Assembly: GCA_900120415.1 (NCBI GenBank)
Contig: FQLW01000006.1
Span: 682,001-746,000 of the forward strand
DNA from: Urmitella timonensis
GTDB taxonomy: Bacteria > Actinomycetota > Actinomycetes > Actinomycetales > Actinomycetaceae
Direction of reading: 5' to 3'
Length of the DNA stretch: 64,000 nt
A program made the position numbers and the translations under genes. Shown here in pieces: positions 1 to 8,853 of this stretch (position 1 is the stretch's first letter; each line of letters opens with the position of its first letter). The notes beneath the pieces were generated by a model. It was given only the letters and a program-made list of their open reading frames with translations, was not told the origin of the DNA and made no database searches.

Positions 1-1447
1 GCTCTTCGCTGGCTCGCGGAGCTACCATCATCAAATTGGAGCGAATTGTGCCGGAAAAAACCCAGGTGGTTTGTTGTAGCAAGGCTGAACGCGCCCTAAA
101 CCAGTCACGATTAGTCGGCGTTAAAGACTGTCCTTGCAGGTAAACTTGACCGCTATTTGGCAATAGGTTGCCTTTTATCATTTCGATGAGGGTCGATTTC
201 CCCTCTCCGGAAGCTCCGCAGATTGCCACCCATTCTCCCTTTTTCACCGTTAAGTCAAGATTTTTAAGGACGGGCTTGCCGCCAGGGTAAGCAAAGTTAA
301 TCCCTTGCATCTGGATAAGGGGCAAGTCAGGGTCTACAGCGGAACTGACACTTTGATTCGAGTTCACCGGTGAGGAAAGTATTGAGTTTGCGGACGCTTC
401 GTCCTCCGATTCTGCCTCCCGCCGGGCTAGGTCGCTATTTTCTGAGGATTCCAAACCTGTATCCGGGGATACTTTTGGAGCTGCTAAGGAGGTTTTTGAA
501 CCTAAGAATCGGCGCACTAGACGCTGATTCGCCTTCCCCGCCATCCCGATATAGAAGAAAGCACCGATATTGTTCATTGGTTCTAAAAGCAGCAGCGTAA
601 GTCCCAACATAGAAACCATCGGCGCTATCACGCCAACCCCGGTTCCCCAAGCGCCTGACAGAACCCTCCAAAGGCAAAGAGCAAATCCACTCGTCAGCAA
701 CAACAGATTAAAACCCATGTCAATAACCAGCAGGATTAGCTGATTTGCTGCCAGCAGGCGCATAGTAGAGAGCCGGTTTTTCTCTCCGGCAGCGGCTAGT
801 TTTTTCCCTTGAACCTCGCTCGCTCCCACTAGGGTAAGGGTTTCCAGGCCGGAAATAGTATCCAAATAGGCTGCTGCCAGCTGATTACGTTGCCTACGAG
901 ATTTGCCTGATACTTTGCGAGTCAGTTTGGAGAAAACAAAAATAATTAGAGGAACTAGCGGGACAAAAGCTAACAGAACCAACGCACAAATCGGGTCAAT
1001 AAATAGTGCCATCAACACTAACACCAGCGGTGGGGTAAGCATCGAACCAATCATGCTGCCCAGAAAGCCTTGCCGGTAGCGCTCAATTTTTTCCGTCCCC
1101 GCAGTCATCATGTCGATTAGGGAACCTACCCGGCGTTGGGCAAGAATTCCCGGTCCGATGCGGAAAATATGCCACAACAGCTGGGACTGTAGCGCTTCCT
1201 GTTCACTAAGCTGGCAGCGCTGCTCAATCGCTACTCGCAGACTCTCGCATCCTCCCATCCCGATGGCAAGGAAAAATAGTCCCCCTAACTGCCCCGATAT
1301 GCTCTTGCCTGAAAACGCCTGTGCCAGGGTATAACCAACTAGAACCGTAAAACCCGCCGCCAGTAAAACCGAAACCAAAGTAAGCATCACAGAGGTAACA
1401 ATCGCTACTATCCCTGCGGGACCAGAAAGTGAGAGTTTCTTCGCCAT
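1..1447 (-). CDS. ABC exporter, fused permease-ATPase, truncated by window edge
   Basis: The minus-strand frame is open from an ATG at 1447 to the window edge (about 482 residues seen, C-terminus missing). The N-terminal ~310 residues carry several hydrophobic segments of a type I exporter permease. A Ser/Glu-rich linker follows, then an ATPase domain with Walker A GASGEGKST near residue 411 and a Q-loop (LLQQTTW) near residue 467. The signature motif and Walker B lie outside the window. The layout resembles CydC/CydD-type exporters, but the substrate cannot be read from the sequence. It diverges from the LytR_C gene at 1554. The family assignment is firm and the role is open. Confidence 0.85.
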   Translation of the reverse strand, partial: MAKKLSLSGPAGIVAIVTSVMLTLVSVLLAAGFTVLVGYTLAQAFSGKSISGQLGGLFFLAIGMGGCESLRVAIEQRCQLSEQEALQSQLLWHIFRIGPGILAQRRVGSLIDMMTAGTEKIERYRQGFLGSMIGSMLTPPLVLVLMALFIDPICALVLLAFVPLVPLIIFVFSKLTRKVSGKSRRQRNQLAAAYLDTISGLETLTLVGASEVQGKKLAAAGEKNRLSTMRLLAANQLILLVIDMGFNLLLLTSGFALCLWRVLSGAWGTGVGVIAPMVSMLGLTLLLLEPMNNIGAFFYIGMAGKANQRLVRRFLGSKTSLAAPKVSPDTGLESSENSDLARREAESEDEASANSILSSPVNSNQSVSSAVDPDLPLIQMQGINFAYPGGKPVLKNLDLTVKKGEWVAICGASGEGKSTLIEMIKGNLLPNSGQVYLQGQSLTPTNRDWFRARSALLQQTTWVFSGTIRSNLMMVAPRASEE

Positions 1448-1553
1448 GTAATCCTCTAGTTCAGTGGGTTTTCTGGCTTAACCTTACTAGTTTTAGCGCC
1501 CAGACAGTACCCACCTAACCGCAGCTACCCCTAGTCGAGGTAAAGTAGCAAGC

Positions 1554-2216
1554 ATGAATCAAACGCAGGTAAGCCCCAGCAGTACCCCAAATGCTAAACA
1601 GTCAAAACTGCAAGCAGAGCCGGAAAGCTTTAACCCGCTGGATAACTTAAGTCCTTATCAGCGCTATGTTCGCCGCCGTCAGCAACGAGAAACCATGGTT
1701 TTTACGGTTATCGGTTCGGTAATGACAGTTCTGTTGGTGATTTCTATCCTGGTGGGATTTGGAATTGTCCCGTTCCCTTTCTTTGATGATTTCAAACAGG
1801 CCCCTCAATACGCGCAGGCGGGAGACACACCCTGCCCTACCTCCGATAAAGCATTCCCTTTGGACAAGATGGAAATCCATGTTGTTAATGGCACCGATGT
1901 TTCCGGTTTGGCTAGCAAAATCTCTAAAGAACTAAAGGCTCGTGGCATCACCGTGAAAGATACCGGAAATATCAGTTCCGGTTCTTATGAGGGCAATATC
2001 CGCATCGTTACTGGCCCTACCGGTGTTAATGTGGCATACACTTTGGCGCGTGCCTTTGAAGATGCGGAAATCATTATGGATCCGCGCCCCACTCCCGATG
2101 TAACTGTAACTATCGGCTCTCAGTATTCAGACATGGTTAGTCCCGAAAAGTTCAAAGAGATTGCTAGCAAAGACCTTGAAAAGATTGACGGCTGCAAACT
2201 CGTGCAAATCGCCTAA
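1554..2216 (+). CDS. Membrane-anchored LytR_C-domain protein
   Basis: This is a 220-residue protein. It has a polar N-terminal cytoplasmic part, one membrane segment at about residues 49-75, and an extracytoplasmic C-terminal domain. That domain begins with the pattern IHVVNGTDVSGLASKIS (about residues 107-123), typical of the LytR cell envelope-related C-terminal domain. There is no LCP catalytic domain, so it is a stand-alone LytR_C protein of the kind common in actinobacteria, probably an envelope accessory factor. The family call rests on the VNGT..SGLA motif. The function is inferred. Confidence 0.75.
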   Translation: MNQTQVSPSSTPNAKQSKLQAEPESFNPLDNLSPYQRYVRRRQQRETMVFTVIGSVMTVLLVISILVGFGIVPFPFFDDFKQAPQYAQAGDTPCPTSDKAFPLDKMEIHVVNGTDVSGLASKISKELKARGITVKDTGNISSGSYEGNIRIVTGPTGVNVAYTLARAFEDAEIIMDPRPTPDVTVTIGSQYSDMVSPEKFKEIASKDLEKIDGCKLVQIA

Positions 2217-2237
2217 TCAAAGTCAAGGTCAAAGCTA

Positions 2238-2283
2238 AAAGCTAACCCTCCCCTGTCCTTTCCGACAGGGGAGGGTTAGCTTA
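2238..2283. terminator. Bidirectional intrinsic terminator
   Basis: A perfect 17-bp inverted repeat (2241-2257 with 2264-2280, arm GCTAACCCTCCCCTGTC) has a 6-nt loop and is flanked by A-rich and T-rich bases. It sits between the convergent ends of the LytR_C gene and uraA, so it can serve both. Confidence 0.85.
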
Positions 2284-2289
2284 ATTCTG

Positions 2290-3771
2290 TTAATCTTCTA
2301 CCGAGGACGCTACCCGCTTTTCATAGGAACGTGACTTTAAGTCAGTTCCGGCGGGAGCAGATGCCGGAGAAGCCTGTTCTAGGAAAGTACCCCGCACTTT
2401 CGAGATTGCCCGCATCACATGGTAAATGATGATTGCCCCGAACGAGCCTAAAGCGATTCCTTCAAACGTGGCTCCACCAGCTACCAAAGTGTAGTTAGCG
2501 ATTGCTAAAACCATTGCGACTGCCGCAGTATTTAGGTTCACCGGGTCAGCAAAATCCACCTTGTTTTGTACCCAGATACGAACCCCCAGCATCCCAATCA
2601 TTCCGTAAAGTACCGTGGCAGCCCCGCCTAACACCCCGGCGGGAATGGTGGCAATAGCAGCCCCGAACTTTGGCAGTAAAGATAAGGCCAACGCGCCGCA
2701 GGCAGCAATAATATAGGCAACCGTTGCATAGACCCGGGTTGCAGCCATAACTCCGATATTCTCGGCATAGGTGGTGGTTCCTGAACCTCCACCACAGCCA
2801 GCCAGTACAGTAGCAACCCCATCTGCCAGTAGCGCCCTACCGGTTAAATCATCAAGATTCTGTCCGGTCATCGCGGATACCGATTTAACGTGACCAATGT
2901 TTTCTGCAATCAGCACTAAAACTACCGGCAGGAATAGTCCCAAATACTTTGGTTCAAAAGCTGGAGCATGGAAAGCCGGTAATCCCACTACTTTTGCCGC
3001 TCCGATAGCTGCAAAATCGACCTCTTCGCGAACAATTGCGCAACCGTATCCGACCAGCACTCCAATCAGGATAGACAAGCGCCCAATAATTCCTTTGAAA
3101 AGTACGGTTACCAGCAAGATAGTCACAATAGTGACCGTGGCGGTAATGGGAGCCTGTTTAACGTTATTCCAGGCACTGGGGGCGAGGTTGAAACCAATCA
3201 AGGAAACAATCGCGCCAGTGACAATCGGAGGCATCAGTTTGTCTATCCATCCTGAACCTGCAAAATGCACAATCAATCCAACCAGGGCTAATAGAATACC
3301 AACTGAGATAACTCCGCCTTGAGCCAGAGACTGCTTTGCTCCGTCTAGAGGAATTCCCGCCTGCGGGTCATACATGGTGACAGCCCCGATGGGAGCGATT
3401 AACGCGAAAGAAGACCCCAGATATGAGGGGAGGCGACCAGCGGTGATAAGTATGAATAACAGCGTGCCACAACCAGTGAAGAACAAAGTGGTTGAGGGGT
3501 CAAATCCGGTTAATAGTGGCACTAGAAAAGTAGCGCCGAACATGGCAACGATATGTTGCATACCGATACCGGTAGTACGCGACCAACTTAGCCGCTCATT
3601 GGGCATAACCACTTCGCCCGGCGCAATCGTACGTCCATCACCATGTAGTTTCCATAGGGAGGCTTTAGTAGCTCCGGCTCGACTTGTTTTCGTGGTTTTG
3701 GAACTCTTATTGCTTAGCTCAGCAGAATTGGAGTGTTCTTGATTTGGGGAAATCTGATCGTTAGTAGACAT
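2290..3771 (-). CDS. uraA: Uracil permease, NCS2 (nucleobase:cation symporter-2) family
   Basis: This is a polytopic membrane protein of about 493 residues. It contains the NCS2 stretch AENIGHVKSVSAMTG and, further on, GGGSGTTTYAENIGVM, which match uracil permeases (UraA/PyrP) rather than xanthine/urate members. Uracil uptake feeds pyrimidine salvage. I chose the ATG at 3771 because AGAGG lies 6 nt upstream. An in-frame GTG at 3816 lacks a ribosome site. The N-terminal ~50 residues are polar and Ser/Thr/Lys-rich, longer than usual. No pyr attenuator was recognised upstream. Confidence 0.9.
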   Translation of the reverse strand: MSTNDQISPNQEHSNSAELSNKSSKTTKTSRAGATKASLWKLHGDGRTIAPGEVVMPNERLSWSRTTGIGMQHIVAMFGATFLVPLLTGFDPSTTLFFTGCGTLLFILITAGRLPSYLGSSFALIAPIGAVTMYDPQAGIPLDGAKQSLAQGGVISVGILLALVGLIVHFAGSGWIDKLMPPIVTGAIVSLIGFNLAPSAWNNVKQAPITATVTIVTILLVTVLFKGIIGRLSILIGVLVGYGCAIVREEVDFAAIGAAKVVGLPAFHAPAFEPKYLGLFLPVVLVLIAENIGHVKSVSAMTGQNLDDLTGRALLADGVATVLAGCGGGSGTTTYAENIGVMAATRVYATVAYIIAACGALALSLLPKFGAAIATIPAGVLGGAATVLYGMIGMLGVRIWVQNKVDFADPVNLNTAAVAMVLAIANYTLVAGGATFEGIALGSFGAIIIYHVMRAISKVRGTFLEQASPASAPAGTDLKSRSYEKRVASSVED

Positions 3772-3993
3772 TTTGCCTCTGTTACCTGTAGAGATTGCAT
3801 ATTTTCTGGACTGCACCTGACTTTAGGTTATTGCCCGGCAGATGCCGCTTTGAAAACTATCAATCTGCGTATGTACGGTCAGGATAACAGTGTATTCCCG
3901 CAAGGCGAGGAGATAAAATCACCGCAAAAGCACAGGCAACAGACCAGGGGTAATAGTTAATCTTGTCTCAGCACAAACAATAGAATGAGGATT

Positions 3994-4488
3994 ATGCATA
4001 AAAAATTGGTTTACCGCGATGAAGTAGACACCCCGATTGTGCTACCGGATTTCAATAACCCCACCCAAACTTCTCAGTTCTTTCTTTCCCTACCTGATGT
4101 TTCAGCTAGATGTCCCTCTGCTAAAGCTCAACTTATCGAATCAATGGGGATAAGCTTTCACCACCTGGGTGGGCAGGTAATGATTTGTTCGATGCCGGTA
4201 GAGGGAAACCGTCAGACTTTGGGGGTACTGCATGGCGGAGCGAACGCGGTACTCGGGGAAACTACCGGCTCTTTAGCCGCGAACTATGTAGCACCTGCCG
4301 GAAAGCACGCGGTTGGTTCCAATATTTTTGTTACTCACCACCGTCCGGCGCTTGCGGGTAGGGTGTTTTGCGTTGCGACCTTAGCTCAAAGCGGGCGCAC
4401 CCTAGCAACTTATTTTTTAAAGATTTTTTCCGAGGACGGCAAACTTACCGCTTCCGGCACCCACACCTGTGCCTTTGTGGATGATTAG
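3994..4488 (+). CDS. PaaI-type hotdog-fold acyl-CoA thioesterase
   Basis: This is a 164-residue single-domain hotdog protein. The motif TLGVLHGGANAVLGET (HGG followed by an acidic residue on the central helix) is the PaaI/YbgC-like thioesterase active-site region, and the C-terminal half repeats the V-x-H-x-R-P and T-x-x-F pattern of that family. It probably hydrolyses an acyl-CoA such as an aryl- or hydroxybenzoyl-CoA; menaquinone biosynthesis (DHNA-CoA) is one possibility. An ATG at 3985 is in frame, but GAGG sits directly before the ATG at 3994, so I use the latter. Confidence 0.8.
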   Translation: MHKKLVYRDEVDTPIVLPDFNNPTQTSQFFLSLPDVSARCPSAKAQLIESMGISFHHLGGQVMICSMPVEGNRQTLGVLHGGANAVLGETTGSLAANYVAPAGKHAVGSNIFVTHHRPALAGRVFCVATLAQSGRTLATYFLKIFSEDGKLTASGTHTCAFVDD

Positions 4489-4592
4489 GACGAGTTAGCG
4501 GAGGAAACTGATTGCGGGGAGAAGCCTTAGAACCAAAGGGAGGGTTCTTAGCCTAGATACCACCTTATTCACCCTGGTCAAAGCTTAAGACC

Positions 4593-4681
4593 TGGTGCGC
4601 AAGGGGGGACTTGAACCCCCATGCCCGGTAAAGGGCACACGGACCTGAACCGTGCGCGTCTACCAATTCCGCCACTTGCGC
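4593..4681 (-). tRNA. tRNA-Leu (anticodon CAG), CCA encoded
   Basis: On the minus strand the acceptor stem GCGCAAG pairs with CTTGCGC. The anticodon arm is CACGG-TTCAGGT-CCGTG with anticodon CAG. A long variable arm and a GTTCAAGTC T-loop are present. The gene encodes its own 3' CCA (discriminator A). It lies just upstream of, and opposite to, fhaA. Confidence 0.95.
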
Positions 4682-4954
4682 TTAGGTTTAACGTCACCGG
4701 ACGCTGAACCACGAATAGAAATCTACCCCGAAACTAAAGACCGGAGCAAGCCCACAGACAAAAGGCGTTACGTTTCACAAGAAAAGTTGCGCATTTTCAT
4801 CTATTTGCCCTGCGATAATACTTATTCACCATTTTTCTATTAACCTTGAAGTTAGGTGTGTCTACCGACAAATGATTTTACCGACTCTTTCTGTCAGTGA
4901 AACCACCCGGCAACACCACCTATAGAACTGTTATTTACAGGAGAGGACGAAAAT

Positions 4955-5653
4955 ATGGGAGTGGTTGACCGCTTCGAGAAAGCCGTATCTCAGGGGGTGA
5001 ACGCCCCCTTTTCGAAGATGTTCGCCAGCTCGATTAAAGCCGTAGACATAAAGACGGCAATCCGTGAAAGTATGGACAACTCTCGCGCCACCTTGAACGA
5101 TGGTCGGGTAGTAGTACCGAACGAGTATCAAGTTCTACTTAATCAAAAAGACTTCCAATCAGTAACGGATGCTAACTCCCAAGTGTTAGCGGAAGAGTTA
5201 GCTCAAGACGCAACCATGTATGCCACCGAACAGAGCTACGTGTTTGTCGGACCGGTAGAAGTGGCTTTTTCTACCGGTGACCAACCGTTAGGGGAACTAC
5301 AAATCGATAATGCTATCCGGCGCGGCCCGGCCGCGCCGGTCACAACTGCCAGCGCTAGCCCCTCCCACCCAATTATTGATATCGAGGGGCAACAGTGGCT
5401 GCTAACCGAACCAGTAACGGTGATTGGCAGAGGATCCGAAGCTGACATTGTGGTACATGACCCGGGAGTATCCCGCCGTCACCTGGAACTGCGAATCACT
5501 CCCCAGGGGGTAATCGCCACTGATTTGGGTTCAACTAACGGCTCCTATGTAGAAGGTCACCGTATCAGTGCAGCCACTCTCCTAGACGGTAACGAAATAA
5601 CTATCGGTCGCACCCACCTGCTATTTTGGACATCAAGTGTAGATGAATACTAG
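4955..5653 (+). CDS. fhaA: FHA-domain protein FhaA (DUF3662 + FHA)
   Basis: This is a 232-residue protein. The N-terminal DUF3662 domain (about 1-120) starts MGVVDRFEKAVSQGVN. A short Ala/Pro linker leads to a C-terminal FHA domain (about 150-228) with the phosphothreonine-binding pattern GRGSEADIVV..SRRHLEL..LGSTNGSYV. Known role: FhaA binds phosphorylated partners of PknA/PknB such as MviN and modulates peptidoglycan synthesis. AGGAG lies just upstream of the ATG. It is the first gene of the fhaA-pknB cluster and abuts fhaB directly. Confidence 0.93.
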   Translation: MGVVDRFEKAVSQGVNAPFSKMFASSIKAVDIKTAIRESMDNSRATLNDGRVVVPNEYQVLLNQKDFQSVTDANSQVLAEELAQDATMYATEQSYVFVGPVEVAFSTGDQPLGELQIDNAIRRGPAAPVTTASASPSHPIIDIEGQQWLLTEPVTVIGRGSEADIVVHDPGVSRRHLELRITPQGVIATDLGSTNGSYVEGHRISAATLLDGNEITIGRTHLLFWTSSVDEY

Positions 5654-5662
5654 GTGGTAACT

Positions 5663-6157
5663 GTGGCAGTAGGACTTTTATACACTATTTTGCGATTCGG
5701 TTTCGTAGTCCTATTGTGGCTGCTGGTAATCGGAATGGTATTAGTGCTGCGCCGCGATATTACCCTGGCCGCTTCTGCTAGGACGAAAACCCCATCCTCT
5801 CGCGTACGTCCCTCCCGCGCTAAGGACGCCAAAGAATCGAAGAGCCGGAAAAAGACAGGTATCACTAAAGCACGTTACTTAGCTTTCACCGGCGGAACTT
5901 TAGCGGGAAATCGTCTCAAATTGGATGGACAACCCATCTTGCTAGGGCGCTCTGCGGATTGCACCGTTCCCCTGCAAGATTCTTATGCTTCCAACAGACA
6001 CGCCCGCATTTACCACAACGACGGGCAATGGTTTATTGAAGATCTCAATTCAACCAACGGAACGTATATCGACAGTAAACGCCTCACCGTTGCCCAGCCA
6101 TTTAAGCCCGGCATGACGGTGCGGATTGGACAAACAACAATGGAGTTAACTAGATGA
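5663..6157 (+). CDS. fhaB: Membrane-anchored FHA protein FhaB/FipA
   Basis: One N-terminal membrane segment (about residues 5-28) is followed by a basic Ser/Lys-rich linker and a C-terminal FHA domain (GRSADCTVPL..SNRHARI..LNSTNGTYI). I prefer the GTG at 5663 because AGGTGG lies 5 nt upstream. A GTG at 5654 directly abutting the fhaA stop is the alternative. The stop overlaps the pstP ATG (ATGA), showing translational coupling. The family links Ser/Thr kinase signalling to cell division in mycobacteria. Confidence 0.9.
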   Translation: MAVGLLYTILRFGFVVLLWLLVIGMVLVLRRDITLAASARTKTPSSRVRPSRAKDAKESKSRKKTGITKARYLAFTGGTLAGNRLKLDGQPILLGRSADCTVPLQDSYASNRHARIYHNDGQWFIEDLNSTNGTYIDSKRLTVAQPFKPGMTVRIGQTTMELTR

Positions 6158-7368
6158 GCCTCGGATTCAAATATGCCGCCCTGTCCAATATCGGCAAAAT
6201 CCGCCAGTCTAATCAGGATTCTGGCTATGCCGGCCCGAATCTGCTGGTATTAGCAGACGGAATGGGTGGTCCGGCCGGTGGCGACATAGCCTCCTCAATC
6301 GCTATAGACCATTTACGTGGTCTAGACTGCCCAGCCGATAATCCCGAACAGGCACTCGACAGCTTGCGGGATGCAATCAACGAAGCTCATCAGGAGCTAT
6401 GCGAACGCTCTACGCAAGACCCAGCTCTCGCGGGACTGGGAACCACCTGTATAGCGATTCGCCGCAGTGAAAACGACCTGACCATGACCCATATCGGGGA
6501 TTCACGTGCCTACCGGCTGCGCGGCGGGGAACTGCGACAAATGACTAACGATCATTCTTTTGTTCAATATCTGGTTGATACCGGTCAGCTCACCCCTGAC
6601 CAGGCTGAAAACCATCCGCAACGCTCAGTTCTGCTGAGAGTATTGGGAGATTCTCAAGAGGACGTTACCCTGGATGAATCTCATCCCGAGTTCACTGTTG
6701 GCGACCGCTGGTTACTATGCTCAGATGGTTTATGCGGATTCGTCTCCGGTCAAACCATCGGTAAGGTTCTCTACCGCAGCGAGAGCCCGAAACAAGCCTG
6801 TGAATCATTAGTGGAACTCGCCTTGAAAGCAGGCGGCCCTGACAACGTTACCTGCGTAGTCGCCGAAATTGTCGAGAATCCCGACCAAGATGAGCCAGAA
6901 GTTGTGGGGGCAGCCGCCACTGACCGGCTTCAACAGGTGCGTTGCCAACACGATGAATCGATGCCGGTCGCGGAATCCAGCAATCCCGATGCCCTTACCA
7001 CTGATTTAGATTCCCCCGCTTCGTCCTCCGGAAGCAGCATTTCGTCCTCTAAAACTAGCGCCGAGGACGAAACTGCGGATTCTGTTTTGGAGCAAGCGCA
7101 AGCAGCGGTGCCGACAGAATCATTAACCGATAAGAATTCGGCTCCTAAATTCCGTTGGGGCAGAGTCATCGGAGTGATTGTGGGGATAATCGTCTTGATC
7201 ACCCTCTTTGCCTGTGCGCTATGGTATGGCTTGTCGCAACGTTCCAGTACGTCACTACCTGAATCAGCAGTCACGGTTTCGCAAGTGAGCCTACCTGCCA
7301 CTTCCGCACCGCTCGTTGAAACCTCAACGACTGCTGGACAAGCGGAAACCCCAGCTATGTCCATTTAA
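6154..7368 (+). CDS. pstP: PP2C-type Ser/Thr phosphatase PstP
   Basis: This is a 404-residue protein. The catalytic PPM/PP2C domain (about 1-240) has metal-binding motifs LADGMGGPAGG, IGDSRAYRL, CSDGLCGFV and GGPDNVTCV. An acidic Ser-rich juxtamembrane linker (about 245-335), one membrane helix (about 338-361) and a short Ser/Thr-rich extracellular tail follow. It dephosphorylates PknA/PknB and their substrates. The start overlaps the fhaB stop. Confidence 0.95.
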   Translation: MSLGFKYAALSNIGKIRQSNQDSGYAGPNLLVLADGMGGPAGGDIASSIAIDHLRGLDCPADNPEQALDSLRDAINEAHQELCERSTQDPALAGLGTTCIAIRRSENDLTMTHIGDSRAYRLRGGELRQMTNDHSFVQYLVDTGQLTPDQAENHPQRSVLLRVLGDSQEDVTLDESHPEFTVGDRWLLCSDGLCGFVSGQTIGKVLYRSESPKQACESLVELALKAGGPDNVTCVVAEIVENPDQDEPEVVGAAATDRLQQVRCQHDESMPVAESSNPDALTTDLDSPASSSGSSISSSKTSAEDETADSVLEQAQAAVPTESLTDKNSAPKFRWGRVIGVIVGIIVLITLFACALWYGLSQRSSTSLPESAVTVSQVSLPATSAPLVETSTTAGQAETPAMSI

Positions 7369-7431
7369 GTTAGCTGCGACCAATTACTGTTTCCAACAAG
7401 AAATATATGCATAGGAAAGGAGGGAAAGCCG

Positions 7432-8853
7432 TTGTCAAGAATTAAACATCCCACCGGTCGCCTGGCCGAGATGCTGCTAATCATCATGGCTTTAGCATTG
7501 TGTTTTTTAGGGTACTTATCGATAAACGTTAATCGCACCGGCGCTCTCCCCACCTCCTTTATCCTGCATATGAGTGTTTTAGCGGCATTTGCGCTGGCAA
7601 CCCACTTCGCAGTTCGTTTCCTCGCTCCCTATGCCGACCCTCTGCTCCTCCCTGCGGTTTTAGCGCTAAATGGTATCGGTTTGGTGATGATTTACCGCCT
7701 CGATTTAGCATACGGTCCAGATTCCATCTTCTATATTGGTTTCAAGCAGGCACTATTCACACTGCTAGGCGTAGTGTTGATGATTATTACGCTGGCTGTG
7801 GTTCGCGACTACCGCAAATTACGCAACTACACCTACCTTTCGATGTTGCTAGCCATCGTATTACTGCTACTTCCCCTAGCCCCGATTATTGGGCGCACTA
7901 TTAATGGGGCTCGCATCTGGATAAACATCGGATTTTCTATTCAACCTTCCGAAATAGCCAAAATTTGTTTAGCGATTTTTTTCGCGGGATATTTAACTTC
8001 CCGCCGCGATGCTCTTATCCAGGGAGGTAAATCCCTACTGGGAATGCGTCTGCCACGTCTGCGCGATTTAGGCCCCTTAGTAGTGGTTTGGGCAGCCTCG
8101 ATTATGATTTTGGTTTTTGAACGCGACCTAGGTACTTCCTTACTTATCTTCGGGCTATTTGTAGCCATGCTTTATGTGGCTACTAACCAAACTTCCTGGC
8201 TGTTAATCGGGGCAATCTTGTTTACCCCGGCAGTATTCATTGCATCTCGCCTTTTCTCGCACGTCCAGGCACGAATCGATGTCTGGCTGCACGCCCTCGA
8301 ACCTGAAATCTATTCCCGCACTATTGGAGGCTCCGGACAGCTAGTTTCGGGACTGTTTGGCATGGCAGATGGGGGAATTATCGGTACCGGTTGGGCGCAA
8401 GGTTCTCCCTCACTCACCCCTTTCGCCAACTCCGACTTTGTATTTGCCTCCCTCGGTGAGGAACTGGGATTAACCGGGACGCTCGCTATCCTCGCCTTGT
8501 ATTTAGTGTTTGTAGAAAGAGGGATGCGCACCGCACTTACAGTTAAAGATGGCTTTGGCAAACTCCTGGCAACCGGATTTGCTTTCACCATTGGATTCCA
8601 AGTATTTGTGGTGGTCGGCGGGATTACTCGAGTAATTCCTTCTACCGGACTGACTCTGCCCTTCGTAGCGGCGGGCGGTTCTTCCCTGGTAGCCAACTGG
8701 GTAATTTTGGCATTACTGCTACGAATCTCTAATGAAGCGCGCCGACCGGCTTCTCGAGAAAGCGGAGTTATCGACACTGCCGAACTCGAAGCCGTTATTG
8801 CACGTCAGCAACATAAACGAGCGGGAGGTGAAGGTCTTGAATCTACAGATTAA
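7432..8853 (+). CDS. rodA: SEDS peptidoglycan polymerase, RodA/FtsW family
   Basis: This is a 473-residue polytopic protein of the shape, elongation, division and sporulation family. It contains GRTINGARIWI..IQPSEIAKI and the C-terminal pattern STGLTLPFVAAGGSSLVANW. It polymerises lipid II together with the class B PBP encoded next. The start is TTG at 7432, supported by AAGGAGGG about 9 nt upstream. Between pstP and pbpA, the actinobacterial orthologue is usually called RodA. Family membership is certain; RodA versus FtsW rests on synteny. Confidence 0.93.
   Translation: MSRIKHPTGRLAEMLLIIMALALCFLGYLSINVNRTGALPTSFILHMSVLAAFALATHFAVRFLAPYADPLLLPAVLALNGIGLVMIYRLDLAYGPDSIFYIGFKQALFTLLGVVLMIITLAVVRDYRKLRNYTYLSMLLAIVLLLLPLAPIIGRTINGARIWINIGFSIQPSEIAKICLAIFFAGYLTSRRDALIQGGKSLLGMRLPRLRDLGPLVVVWAASIMILVFERDLGTSLLIFGLFVAMLYVATNQTSWLLIGAILFTPAVFIASRLFSHVQARIDVWLHALEPEIYSRTIGGSGQLVSGLFGMADGGIIGTGWAQGSPSLTPFANSDFVFASLGEELGLTGTLAILALYLVFVERGMRTALTVKDGFGKLLATGFAFTIGFQVFVVVGGITRVIPSTGLTLPFVAAGGSSLVANWVILALLLRISNEARRPASRESGVIDTAELEAVIARQQHKRAGGEGLESTD

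Noticed and set aside
3772-3816. Upstream GTG start for uraA
   Set aside because: No ribosome site; AGAGG with proper spacing serves the ATG at 3771.
8732-8836. Longer N-terminus for pbpA overlapping rodA by ~120 bp
   Set aside because: A near-perfect ribosome site lies before the TTG at 8837, and the signal-anchor start matches PbpA proteins; the extension is only an open overlap.
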